Assembly: GCA_903926695.1 (NCBI GenBank)
Contig: CAIYKK010000024.1
Location: 1 to 9,324 of the forward strand
DNA: 9,324 nucleotides
Origin: an uncultured Burkholderiales bacterium
Lineage (GTDB): Bacteria; Pseudomonadota; Gammaproteobacteria; Burkholderiales; Burkholderiaceae_C
Direction of reading: 5' to 3'
Under the pieces are notes generated by a model, which was not told the DNA's origin, searched no databases, and worked only from the letters and a program-made list of their open reading frames with translations. Shown one piece after another: positions 1 to 6,664 of the stretch; position 1 is the first letter of the stretch; each line of letters opens with the position of its first letter. Both the position numbers and the translations under genes were made by a program.

Positions 1-977
<977 letters not shown>

Positions 978-1054
978 TTATTTGTCTAAGGTGTTTCTAA
1001 ATGTATTAATCCATCATTTTTATAGGGGAAATTACCCGTTTTACGCATAGGTAT

Positions 1055-1069
1055 ATTTCAATTTGAAAT
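1055..1069. promoter_or_regulatory. Perfect 15-nt dyad (7-bp arms, 1-nt centre), possible operator
   Basis: ATTTCAATTTGAAAT is a perfect inverted repeat with arms ATTTCAA and TTGAAAT around a single T. It lies in an AT-rich stretch (about 970-1070) that contrasts with the GC-rich genes on both sides, and just ahead of the candidate small-RNA promoter. The size and symmetry suit a dimeric repressor site, but I do not recognise the consensus and AT-rich palindromes also arise by chance. Confidence 0.35.
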
Positions 1070-1084
1070 TGGCGTGGTTAGAAT
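1056..1084 (+). promoter_or_regulatory. Weak candidate promoter for the hemB-hemJ intergenic RNA
   Basis: TAGAAT at 1079-1084 matches five of six positions of the -10 consensus. Exactly 17 nt upstream lies TTTCAA (1056-1061), which matches the -35 consensus poorly (three of six). Predicted +1 is near 1090-1092, right before the first hairpin of the candidate RNA. The -35 overlaps the dyad at 1055-1069, so a protein bound there could block transcription. Confidence 0.3.
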
Positions 1085-1089
1085 CGGGC

Positions 1090-1209
1090 CGTGCAGCGTT
1101 CATTCTGTGGGCGCTGCATCCCGCTTTTCCTCCCTGAGCGGGGCCTTTGCGTGTGACAGCAAAAAAGGCATTTCCATCCCGGCAGCCTAAGGGCGCCGGG
1201 ATTTTTTTT
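1090..1209 (+). ncRNA. Candidate small RNA of about 120 nt with four hairpins and an intrinsic terminator
   Basis: Four stem-loops follow each other with almost no linker. Hairpin 1 is 1091-1098/1112-1119 (8 bp, one G-U). Hairpin 2 is 1120-1125/1137-1142 (6 bp) with the pyrimidine-rich loop TTTCCTCCCTG. Hairpin 3 is 1143-1148/1164-1169 (6 bp). Hairpin 4 is the terminator at 1177-1209. No convincing ORF fits this strand: one plus-strand frame (1147-1407) crosses the terminator and overlaps hemJ out of frame. CCTCC in the second loop is complementary to Shine-Dalgarno sequences, a layout seen in several trans-acting small RNAs. The alternative is a regulated leader of hemJ, since the terminator ends 62 nt before its ATG. 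I do not recognise an Rfam family. The hairpins are seen; function is inferred. Confidence 0.45.
1177..1209 (+). terminator. Strong intrinsic terminator upstream of hemJ
   Basis: TCCCGGC (1177-1183) pairs with GCCGGGA (1195-1201). Inside, GCC (1185-1187) pairs with GGC (1192-1194), leaving a TAAG loop and one bulged A. Eight T residues follow directly (1202-1209). It is oriented on the plus strand, where no protein gene lies upstream, so it must end a non-coding transcript or attenuate transcription into hemJ. Confidence 0.8.
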
Positions 1210-1259
1210 GTCCTCAGTTCGCCAGTAGCCCTTGCGCACGGGCGCTGGCAGAGCGGCGC

Positions 1260-1271
1260 TACACTGCATTC
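1260..1271 (+). promoter_or_regulatory. Candidate -10 box giving a leaderless hemJ mRNA
   Basis: TACACT (1260-1265) lies six bases before the hemJ ATG (1272), placing the predicted +1 at the start codon. There is no Shine-Dalgarno sequence. The only -35-like hexamer, TTGCGC at 1232-1237, is 22 nt away, too far for standard sigma70 spacing, so the promoter call rests on the -10 alone. Confidence 0.35.
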
Positions 1272-1706
1272 ATGCTTTGGGTCAAATCTTTCCACATCGT
1301 TTTTGTTGCCAGCTGGTTCGCCGGGCTTTTTTACCTGCCGCGAATTTTTGTCAATCTGGCCATGGTGCCGCAGAGCAGCGCCGCTGAGCGCGAGCGGCTG
1401 CTGCTGATGGCGCGCAAGCTGCTGCGCTTTACCACCATTTTGGCTGTGCCTGCGCTGGCTCTGGGCCTGTGGCTGTACCTGGGTTACGGCATCGGGCGCG
1501 CGCCGGGCAGCTACTGGATGCACGCCAAGCTGACGGTGGTGGCGCTGGTCATCGGCTACCACCACGCCTGCGCCCGCATGCTGGAAAAATTCCAGTCCGG
1601 CCACAACACCCGCAGCCACGTCTGGCTGCGCTGGTTCAATGAGGTGCCGGTGATGTTGATGGTGGCCGCTGTGATTCTGGTGGTTGTCAAGCCCTGGCAG
1701 GGTTAG
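1272..1706 (+). CDS. hemJ: HemJ-type protoporphyrinogen IX oxidase (UPF0093 / CopD-like membrane protein)
   Basis: HemJ oxidises protoporphyrinogen IX to protoporphyrin IX, the step before iron insertion, in the cytoplasmic membrane. The 144-residue protein has the family's normal size and about four hydrophobic helices (roughly 5-25, 52-72, 84-102, 123-140). H8 in the first helix (MLWVKSFHIVF) and K86 in WMHAKLTVV correspond to the conserved His and Lys reported as essential in this family. The C-terminal RWFNEVPVMLMV...VVVKP signature is also typical. It starts at an ATG without a Shine-Dalgarno sequence. The gene lies 330 nt from the divergent hemB and 26 nt before the VanZ-domain gene, with which it may be co-transcribed. 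Generic pipelines may label it only 'CopD family'; the two catalytic residues favour HemJ. Confidence 0.88.
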   Translation: MLWVKSFHIVFVASWFAGLFYLPRIFVNLAMVPQSSAAERERLLLMARKLLRFTTILAVPALALGLWLYLGYGIGRAPGSYWMHAKLTVVALVIGYHHACARMLEKFQSGHNTRSHVWLRWFNEVPVMLMVAAVILVVVKPWQG

Positions 1707-1732
1707 TTCACGGCTGGTTGCCATTTCCTGTC

Positions 1733-2887
1733 ATGGCTTGCCCGTCAGCTTTTTCTGCGTCTCCTGCATCTCCCGAGCCGACCAATGTGCAGCGCACCAC
1801 AGCCTGGCCGCTGGCCTTGGCGATGGTCTGTCTGGTGGTGTATGCCAGCCTCTACCCGTTTTCAGAGTGGCGCAACCAGGGCATCGTGCCGCTGCATTTT
1901 CTGATCCAGCCGCTGCCCAAGTACTGGACCGGGTTTGATGTTGGCATCAACCTGGTGGGCTACATGCCGCTGGGTTTTTTACTGACGCTGGCGGCGCTGC
2001 GCAGTCGGCGGGTGTCCTGGGCGGTGAGCGTGGCCGTGCTCAGCGCCGGGTTGCTCTCGCTGACGATGGAAACCTTGCAGACTTTTCTGCCGTCGCGCGT
2101 GGCTTCAAATGTGGACTTTGCGCTCAATACGCTGGGCGCCTGGCTGGGTGCGTGCTGCGCCTGGGCGCTGGAGCGCTTCGGCGTGATCAACCGCTGGAGC
2201 CTGTTGCGGGCGCGCTGGTTTTCGCCAGACTCGCGTGGCGCGCTGCTGCTGCTGCTGCTGTGGCCACCCGCCCTGCTGTTTCCGGCGTCCGTGCCGATGG
2301 GGCTGGGGCAGGTGTTTGAGCGGCTGGAGTTTGCCTTGGCCGAGACGCTGGTCGGCACCCCTTTTTTAGTCTGGCTGCCCGAGCGCGACATGGAGATGGA
2401 GCCGCTGGTGCCAGCCGCCGAGTTGCTGTGTGTGGCCTTGGGCCTGCTCATTCCCTGTCTGCTGGGTTATGGCGTCATTGATGCCCGCTGGCGCCGCGCT
2501 GCTTTTGCGGCAGCGACCATCGCCGTGGGCGTGGCCGCTTCCGCCCTGTCGGCAGCGCTGAGCTACGGCCCCGAACACGCCTGGGCCTGGCTGGATCTGC
2601 CGGTGCAGGTGGGCGTGGGTTTTGGCGCGGTGCTGGCGGTGCTGCTGCTGGCGGTGCCGCGCCGCGCTGCCGCCGCGCTGGCGCTGCTGGCGCTGGCCGT
2701 TCACCTGACGCTGCTCAATCAGGCGCCGCATGACCCGTATTTCGCCCAGACGCTGCAGACCTGGGAGCAGGGCCGCTTCATCCATTTTTACGGTCTGGTG
2801 CAGTGGCTGGGCTGGCTGTGGCCTTATGCAGCGCTGCTGTATGTGGTGCTGCGCCTTTCCAGCCGCGAGCCCGGCGCGGGCCGCTGA
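1733..2887 (+). CDS. VanZ-domain polytopic membrane protein with long C-terminal membrane extension
   Basis: The 384-residue protein begins at the first ATG after hemJ; an in-frame TTG at 1718 would add five residues, and neither has a Shine-Dalgarno sequence. The N-terminal third is a VanZ-like domain: a first helix near 25-42, NLVGYMPLG (73-81), an ETLQ-containing helix (113-116), then PSR (120-122) and D128-x3-N132-x2-G135. These are the recurrent polar residues of the family. Beyond residue 150 come about five more hydrophobic segments (near 168-186, 227-247, 256-276, 290-308, 311-328) and a last one at 354-374. VanZ of enterococci confers low-level teicoplanin resistance by an unknown route; most bacterial homologues have no known function, so none is assigned. 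It probably shares a transcript with hemJ. Confidence 0.85.
   Translation: MACPSAFSASPASPEPTNVQRTTAWPLALAMVCLVVYASLYPFSEWRNQGIVPLHFLIQPLPKYWTGFDVGINLVGYMPLGFLLTLAALRSRRVSWAVSVAVLSAGLLSLTMETLQTFLPSRVASNVDFALNTLGAWLGACCAWALERFGVINRWSLLRARWFSPDSRGALLLLLLWPPALLFPASVPMGLGQVFERLEFALAETLVGTPFLVWLPERDMEMEPLVPAAELLCVALGLLIPCLLGYGVIDARWRRAAFAAATIAVGVAASALSAALSYGPEHAWAWLDLPVQVGVGFGAVLAVLLLAVPRRAAAALALLALAVHLTLLNQAPHDPYFAQTLQTWEQGRFIHFYGLVQWLGWLWPYAALLYVVLRLSSREPGAGR
2243..2260 (+). repeat. (CTG)6 trinucleotide run inside the VanZ-domain gene
   Basis: Six uninterrupted CTG codons encode Leu171-Leu176 at the start of a membrane segment. It is in frame, so slippage would change the length of a hydrophobic helix by whole residues without shifting the frame. 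It may simply reflect strong CTG preference in a leucine-rich helix. Confidence 0.9.
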
Positions 2888-2891
2888 AACG

Positions 2892-2904
2892 TAAAATCCC
2901 GGCC
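2892..2904 (+). promoter_or_regulatory. Candidate -10 box giving a leaderless ferredoxin mRNA
   Basis: TAAAAT (2892-2897) lies seven bases before the ATG at 2905, in the 17-nt gap after the VanZ-domain gene stop. It matches five of six positions of the -10 consensus and stands out in GC-rich surroundings. No Shine-Dalgarno and no clear -35 is present; the upstream side is coding sequence. Confidence 0.4.
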
Positions 2905-3267
2905 ATGACCACTTCTTTTTCTCCTGCCGATGCGCCTGCAGCCTCTTACTACGCACGCCATATTTTCTTTTGCCTGAACCAGCGCCCCAACGGCGAAGAC
3001 TGCTGCCCTGACTATGGCGCGCAGAAGGGCTTTGAGCGCTGCAAGGCGCAGGTCAAGGCCGCCGGTCTGGCCGGGCCGGGCCAGGTGCGGGTGAATAAAG
3101 CGGGCTGCCTGGACCGCTGCGCCGCCGGGCCGGTGGCCGTGGTGTACCCCGAAGCGGTCTGGTACACCTTTGTGGACAACAGTGACATCGACGAGATTGT
3201 CGAGTCGCACCTGAAAAACGGCCAGGTGGTCGAGCGCCTGCTGGTGCCGCCGGATATCGGGCGCTAA
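2905..3267 (+). CDS. Thioredoxin-like [2Fe-2S] ferredoxin
   Basis: This 120-residue protein resembles the thioredoxin-fold (Shethna-type) [2Fe-2S] ferredoxins, small soluble electron carriers also found as NuoE-like domains. The family binds its cluster with two N-terminal and two C-terminal cysteines. Here C23 opens the motif CLNQRPNG, followed by adjacent C33 and C34, then C68 and C72 in GCLDRC; C46 is an extra cysteine. PVAVVYPEAVWY (76-87) and the DIDEIVESH helix (94-102) fit the C-terminal half of the fold. I chose the ATG at 2905 because upstream in-frame starts fall inside the VanZ-domain gene and would add residues unlike the family. A possible terminator overlaps its stop codon. Redox partner unknown. 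Confidence 0.88.
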   Translation: MTTSFSPADAPAASYYARHIFFCLNQRPNGEDCCPDYGAQKGFERCKAQVKAAGLAGPGQVRVNKAGCLDRCAAGPVAVVYPEAVWYTFVDNSDIDEIVESHLKNGQVVERLLVPPDIGR

Positions 3268-3293
3268 AGCGCGTGCCCGGTTTCCTTTTTTTT
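3258..3293 (+). terminator. Possible intrinsic terminator at the end of the ferredoxin gene
   Basis: CGGGC (3258-3262) can pair with GCCCG (3275-3279) across the stop codon, or GCGC (3261-3264) with GCGC (3269-3272). Eight T residues follow at 3286-3293, but six bases separate them from the stem, so this is weaker than the terminator before hemJ. It would partly insulate the hydrolase gene 46 nt downstream. Confidence 0.4.
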
Positions 3294-3313
3294 CGCTGAA
3301 CAGGACTGCTTTT

Positions 3314-3958
3314 GTGAACTCCAAAACCCGTAAATACAGCATCGAAGGCCCGGCGGGCGCGCTCGACATTGCGCTGGACCTGCCGGCGGGCCACTCCCGT
3401 GGCATTGCCGTCATCGCCCATCCGCATCCGCTGTTTGGCGGCACGCTGGACAACAAGGTGGTGCAGACGCTGGCGCGGGCCTTTGTGCAGTCGGACTGGA
3501 CGGCGGCGCGGTTTAACTTTCGCGGCGTGGGCGGCAGCGCGGGCATCCACGACGAGGGCCGGGGCGAGCTGGAAGATTTGCTTGCCGTGGTGCAGCATGT
3601 GGCACCGCCCGATGGCGCTCAAGGCGCGCTGGCGCTGGCCGGTTTTTCGTTTGGCGCTTTTGTCACGACGCACGCCTTTGCGCGGCTCAGTCCGGCCCGT
3701 CCGGTTGAAAAGCTCGTGCTGATCGGTACCAGCGTCAGCCGGGCACCGGCCGCGCCGGTTGCCGCCAGCGCCCACCTCAACACGCTGGTCGTGCATGGCG
3801 AGCAGGACGACACCGTGCTGCTGAGCGCCGTGCTGGACTGGGCGCGGCCACAGGCACTTCCTGTTACGGTTGTTCCCGGAGTCGGTCATTTCTTTCATGG
3901 ACAATTACCGCTGCTGAAAAATCTGGTGATGCGCCATCTCGCCAGCCCTGCACTTTGA
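3314..3958 (+). CDS. Alpha/beta-fold hydrolase (COG2945-like), substrate unknown
   Basis: A 214-residue alpha/beta hydrolase starting at GTG, with AGGA (3302-3305) eight bases upstream as a modest ribosome-binding site. The early AHPHPLFGGT (35-44) and FNFRGVGGS (68-75) are typical of the small soluble COG2945 group. The nucleophile elbow is GFSFG (110-114) with S112. The strand LNTLVVHGEQDD (155-166) carries the acid, D165 or D166, and GVGHFFHG (189-196) carries the catalytic H192. The Ser-Asp-His triad is therefore complete and the length normal for the group. No signal peptide is visible, so it is probably cytosolic. The family contains esterases and peptidases of many kinds, and neither sequence nor neighbours indicates a substrate. 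Confidence 0.87.
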   Translation: MNSKTRKYSIEGPAGALDIALDLPAGHSRGIAVIAHPHPLFGGTLDNKVVQTLARAFVQSDWTAARFNFRGVGGSAGIHDEGRGELEDLLAVVQHVAPPDGAQGALALAGFSFGAFVTTHAFARLSPARPVEKLVLIGTSVSRAPAAPVAASAHLNTLVVHGEQDDTVLLSAVLDWARPQALPVTVVPGVGHFFHGQLPLLKNLVMRHLASPAL

Positions 3959-3966
3959 ATCTTTTT

Positions 3967-3990
3967 GAGCCTGCAGGCTCTACCGTTTTT
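3967..3990 (+). terminator. Possible terminator: 14-nt perfect dyad followed by T-rich tract
   Basis: GAGCCTGCAGGCTC (3967-3980) is a perfect palindrome that can fold as a 5-bp stem with a TGCA loop. The T-rich stretch from 3986 to about 4011 follows after five bases. It sits 9 nt past the hydrolase stop codon and 48 nt before the carboxypeptidase start. The short stem and gap before the T run make it weak; the same dyad could be a protein-binding site. Confidence 0.4.
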
Positions 3991-4027
3991 CCCCTTTTTT
4001 TGTCGTTTTTTGTACTGGCTTTTTGAT

Positions 4028-5236
4028 ATGCATTGTTCACTCAAGGCGCCCGCCCGCCTGCGCGGCTTGGCCGCCACCCTGATTGTGGTTTTTTCTGTGG
4101 CGCTGCCCGCCGCCCGCGCCCAAGCGCCGCAGGTGCCCGAGATTGCCGCCCGCGCCTATATGCTGCTCGACGTGAGCGCCAGCCAGATTCTGGCGGCCAA
4201 AGACATCGACTCGCCTATCGAACCGGCCTCACTGACCAAGCTGATGACTGAATACCTGGTCTTCGACGCCCTCAAGGCCAAAAAGATCAACCTCAAGCAG
4301 ACTTTCGGCGTGAGCGAGCGGGCGTGGAAAATGCCCGGCTCGCGCATGTTCATCGACCCCAAGATGCAGGTGCCGGTCGAAGACCTGATCAAAGGCATGG
4401 TGGTGCAGTCGGGCAACGACGCCACGATGGCGTTGGCCGAAGGCGTGGGCGGCACCGCCGAGCATTTTGTCGAAATGATGAACGCGCAGGCCAAGGTGCT
4501 GGGCATGAAATCGACCAGCTACAAAAATCCCGAAGGCCTGACCGTGCCGGGCCACACCACCACGGCGCGCGACCTGAGCGTTTTGTCGGTGCGCCTGATG
4601 CAGGATTTCCCCGACTACATCGGCTACTCGGCGATCAAAAAATACCGCTATCCCGGCACCCCCACCGCCAACGACACCAACCGCAACACACTGCTGTTTC
4701 GTGACCCCAGCGTCGATGGCCTCAAAACCGGCCACACCAACGCCGCCGGTTTTTGCCTGATTGCCACGGCCCGGCGCGATTTTCCCAATCTGGGCGCTGA
4801 CGGCAAGCCCGGCCCGCGCCGCCTGCTGGCCATTGTGCTGGGCACGGCCAGCGACAGCGCCCGCGCCACCGAGGCGCAAAAACTGCTGAACTGGGGCTAC
4901 ACCGCATTTGAAGGCGTGAAACTGTTCGATGCGGGCCAGGCCGTGGCCACGCCTGCCGTCTGGAAGGGCAAGTCGCCGGTGGTCAAGCTCGGGCGCCCTG
5001 AAGCCATTTTGGTGGCCGTGCCTGCGGGCAGCGCCGCCAAGGTCAAAACCCAGATCGCCCGGCCTGATCCGCTGATCGCGCCTTTCGTCAAGGGCCAATC
5101 GGTGGGCAGCCTCAAGATCATGCTGGGCGACAACCCGACGCCCGTGGGCGAAGTCTCGCTGGTGGCACTGGAAGCCGTGGAAGAGTCGGGCATCATTGGC
5201 CGTGCCTGGGATTCCCTGCGCCTCTGGATCAAGTAA
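4028..5236 (+). CDS. dacA: D-alanyl-D-alanine carboxypeptidase, PBP5/6 family (serine type, peptidase S11)
   Basis: The enzyme removes the terminal D-alanine from peptidoglycan pentapeptides on the periplasmic side of the inner membrane. The 402-residue protein has a signal peptide (hydrophobic 13-27, likely cleavage after ARA at 31/32). The three penicillin-binding motifs are present: SLTK with the nucleophile S68 and K71, SGN at 128-130 and KTG at 233-235. A C-terminal beta domain follows (about 295-385), and the last helix, GIIGRAWDSLRLWIK, resembles the amphipathic membrane anchor of PBP5/6. I start at the ATG at 4028, not an upstream in-frame ATG at 3965, because only this start places the signal peptide at the N terminus. 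No Shine-Dalgarno is visible. The symbol is a family label; dacC or dacD paralogues cannot be excluded. Confidence 0.95.
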   Translation: MHCSLKAPARLRGLAATLIVVFSVALPAARAQAPQVPEIAARAYMLLDVSASQILAAKDIDSPIEPASLTKLMTEYLVFDALKAKKINLKQTFGVSERAWKMPGSRMFIDPKMQVPVEDLIKGMVVQSGNDATMALAEGVGGTAEHFVEMMNAQAKVLGMKSTSYKNPEGLTVPGHTTTARDLSVLSVRLMQDFPDYIGYSAIKKYRYPGTPTANDTNRNTLLFRDPSVDGLKTGHTNAAGFCLIATARRDFPNLGADGKPGPRRLLAIVLGTASDSARATEAQKLLNWGYTAFEGVKLFDAGQAVATPAVWKGKSPVVKLGRPEAILVAVPAGSAAKVKTQIARPDPLIAPFVKGQSVGSLKIMLGDNPTPVGEVSLVALEAVEESGIIGRAWDSLRLWIK

Positions 5237-5306
5237 AGCCGTGCCCGGCTACCTTTGTTGAGGGGCGGTTCTGGCGGCGCGGGCCACGCTTGGCTGCGCC
5301 CGGCAC

Positions 5307-5335
5307 TTGAGCCTTTTTGCCATACCGCTTATACT
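5307..5335 (+). promoter_or_regulatory. Sigma70-type promoter of the str operon
   Basis: TTGAGC (5307-5312) and TATACT (5330-5335) are separated by an ideal 17-nt spacer, matching four and five consensus bases. This is the best promoter in the window, as expected for a ribosomal-protein operon. Predicted +1 is near 5342, giving an rpsL leader of about 62 nt. The preceding 70 bases after the carboxypeptidase stop hold only a short stem (5237-5241/5246-5250) without a T run. Confidence 0.75.
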
Positions 5336-5337
5336 AG

Positions 5338-5370
5338 AAAGCTTTTCCGCTTTTGGTGCGGGGAAGTTTT
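5338..5370 (+). promoter_or_regulatory. Long leader stem-loop upstream of rpsL
   Basis: Bases 5338-5350 can pair with 5358-5370 in a continuous 13-bp stem (three G-U pairs) closed by a TTTTGGT loop. If transcription starts near 5342, at least the inner nine pairs (5342-5350/5358-5366) form at the extreme 5' end of the mRNA, followed by TTTT. It may stabilise the 5' end or act as an attenuator-like element; the T run is short, so full termination is doubtful. Confidence 0.5.
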
Positions 5371-5403
5371 ATCGTTATTCCAGACGTTTAGGGACGTTTT
5401 TAA

Positions 5404-5781
5404 ATGCCAACCATCAATCAGTTAGTTCGCCAAGGGCGCGAGGTCGAAAAGATCAAGTCCAAAAGCCCCGCTATGGAAAACTCTCCACAGCGCCGTGGCG
5501 TGTGTACCCGTGTGTACACCACCACGCCTAAGAAGCCAAACTCCGCGCTGCGTAAAGTTGCCAAAGTGCGCTTGACCAACGGGTTTGAAATCATCTCCTA
5601 CATCGGCGGCGAAGGCCACAATCTGCAGGAACACAGCGTTGTGCTGGTTCGCGGCGGCCGTGTCAAGGATTTGCCAGGTGTGCGTTACCACATCGTGCGC
5701 GGTTCGCTCGATTTGCAAGGCGTGAAAGACCGCAAGCAGTCGCGTTCCAAGTACGGCGCCAAGCGTCCAAAGGCGAAATAA
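5404..5781 (+). CDS. rpsL: 30S ribosomal protein S12
   Basis: S12 lies at the decoding centre of the 30S subunit and controls translational accuracy. The 125-residue protein has the normal length. TPKKPNS (41-47) contains K43, and [12 protein letters not shown] (85-96) contains K88 and D89, the residue often methylthiolated. Both lysines are the wild-type residues whose substitution gives streptomycin resistance, so no target-site resistance is encoded here. A purine-rich AGGGA about nine bases before the ATG acts as ribosome-binding site. It is the first gene of rpsL-rpsG-fusA-tuf, transcribed from the promoter at 5307-5335. Confidence 0.99.
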   Translation: MPTINQLVRQGREVEKIKSKSPAMENSPQRRGVCTRVYTTTPKKPNSALRKVAKVRLTNGFEIISYIGGEGHNLQEHSVVLVRGGRVKDLPGVRYHIVRGSLDLQGVKDRKQSRSKYGAKRPKAK

Positions 5782-5854
5782 TTCGCTTAGGCTCGAACTG
5801 CAAGGTTCGCGCCCGAAGAAGTTGTTTTTGACTTTTTCAAAAAACAGGTGCTTG

Positions 5855-5923
5855 ACTTACCCTGGCCGGTAGCGTTGAGCGAAGTGACCCAAGTGCAAGC
5901 TAGTTTGTACCGGTCGAGTAAGT
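5855..5923 (+). promoter_or_regulatory. Long-range RNA stem in the rpsL-rpsG gap, candidate S7 autoregulatory site
   Basis: ACTTAC (5855-5860) pairs with GTAAGT (5918-5923), and GGCCGGTA (5864-5871) pairs with TACCGGTC (5908-5915). A small CCT/GA internal loop separates the two helices, giving 14 bp that enclose 36 nt. The rest of the 206-nt gap adds a stem at 5794-5798/5805-5809, a U-rich hairpin at 5823-5846 and a 5-bp hairpin at 5926-5939. In E. coli, S7 binds the equivalent gap to repress the operon translationally; that this structure does so here is inference. The E. coli gap is only about 100 nt. Confidence 0.5.
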
Positions 5924-5987
5924 GGGAGTTTGCTAACTCTCGCGGTGTTGCCCAAAGCAGCGCCAACTGAAGCAAAGAGGTGAAAAA

Positions 5988-6461
5988 ATGCCACGTCGTC
6001 GCGAAGTCCCTAAACGTGAAATTCTTCCTGATCCAAAATTTGGCGATGTCGATCTCGCCAAGTTCATGAACGTGATCATGCAAGGCGGCAAAAAGGCCGT
6101 CGCTGAGCGCATCATTTATGGCGCGCTCGAATTCATCGAGAAAAAGAACCCCGGCAAAGACCCGCTGGAAGCCTTCCACATGGCCATCGGCAACATCAAG
6201 CCTATGGTTGAAGTGAAGTCCCGCCGTGTCGGCGGCGCCAACTACCAGGTGCCGGTTGAAGTGCGTCCTGTGCGTCGTATGGCGCTGGCCATGCGCTGGT
6301 TGAAAGAGTCTGCCAAGAAGCGCGGCGAAAAATCCATGTCCCTGCGTCTGGCCAATGAGCTGATGGAAGCGACCGAAGGCCGTGGCGGCGCCATGAAAAA
6401 GCGTGACGAAGTTCACCGCATGGCCGAAGCCAACAAGGCGTTCAGCCACTTCCGCTTCTAA
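5988..6461 (+). CDS. rpsG: 30S ribosomal protein S7
   Basis: S7 is a primary 16S rRNA-binding protein that nucleates assembly of the 30S head and contacts the E-site tRNA. The 157-residue protein is of normal length, starting MPRRREV and containing the family signature [17 protein letters not shown] (79-95), part of the beta hairpin and helix that touch rRNA. The ATG is preceded by a strong Shine-Dalgarno, GAGGTG (5977-5982), five bases upstream, much better than those of its neighbours, which fits independent initiation after a long structured gap. It follows rpsL by 206 nt and precedes fusA by 203 nt. In E. coli, S7 is the repressor of this operon. Confidence 0.99.
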   Translation: MPRRREVPKREILPDPKFGDVDLAKFMNVIMQGGKKAVAERIIYGALEFIEKKNPGKDPLEAFHMAIGNIKPMVEVKSRRVGGANYQVPVEVRPVRRMALAMRWLKESAKKRGEKSMSLRLANELMEATEGRGGAMKKRDEVHRMAEANKAFSHFRF

Positions 6462-6512
6462 ACTGCCGATGGCAGTGTTGACTGCGCTTACTTGACGGGT
6501 TGCTCCCAAGCT

Positions 6513-6535
6513 TCAAGGTGACCAAAACGCCTTGA
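6513..6535 (+). promoter_or_regulatory. Stem-loop A in the rpsG-fusA gap
   Basis: TCAAGGTG (6513-6520) pairs with CGCCTTGA (6528-6535) in an 8-bp stem with one G-U, closed by loop ACCAAAA. It is the first of two hairpins in this gap with nearly the same apical motif. A smaller hairpin, CTGCC-GAT-GGCAG, lies just after the rpsG stop at 6463-6475. No T run follows, so it is not a terminator. Confidence 0.5.
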
Positions 6536-6558
6536 TGTTTGGCAGTTCAACCCCAACT

Positions 6559-6595
6559 TCTGCCGACTCGGTGCCAAAAGCGCCCAGTCGGCAGA
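6559..6595 (+). promoter_or_regulatory. Stem-loop B in the rpsG-fusA gap, 10-bp perfect outer stem
   Basis: TCTGCCGACT (6559-6568) and AGTCGGCAGA (6586-6595) form a perfect 10-bp helix. After a single C/C mismatch, GGTGC (6570-6574) pairs with GCGCC (6580-6584) around loop CAAAA, for 15 bp in total. It ends 69 nt before the fusA ATG and is followed by A-rich sequence, so it does not terminate the operon transcript. A role in mRNA processing, stability or translational control is plausible but untested. Confidence 0.6.
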
Positions 6596-6664
6596 CGCGT
6601 AGAAAAAACCCAAAAATATCCAGGCAACGCGTGTTTGTTCACAACACCGAACTGAAAGTAATTT

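Noticed and set aside
1041..1724. Minus-strand open frame of 227 codons across hemJ and the candidate RNA
   Set aside because: It is antisense to the clearly coding hemJ, has His/Gln-rich composition and resembles no family I know.
4005..4028. Promoter with a -10-like TTGATA or TGTACT before the carboxypeptidase gene
   Set aside because: TTGATA overlaps the start codon so the start site would be inside the gene, and TGTACT has no matching -35 box. The region is simply T-rich.
5237..5306. Terminator after the carboxypeptidase gene
   Set aside because: The stem at 5237-5250 is only 5 bp and is followed by ACCTTTG without a T tract; the CGGGC/GCCCG pair near 5280-5302 also lacks an adjacent T run.
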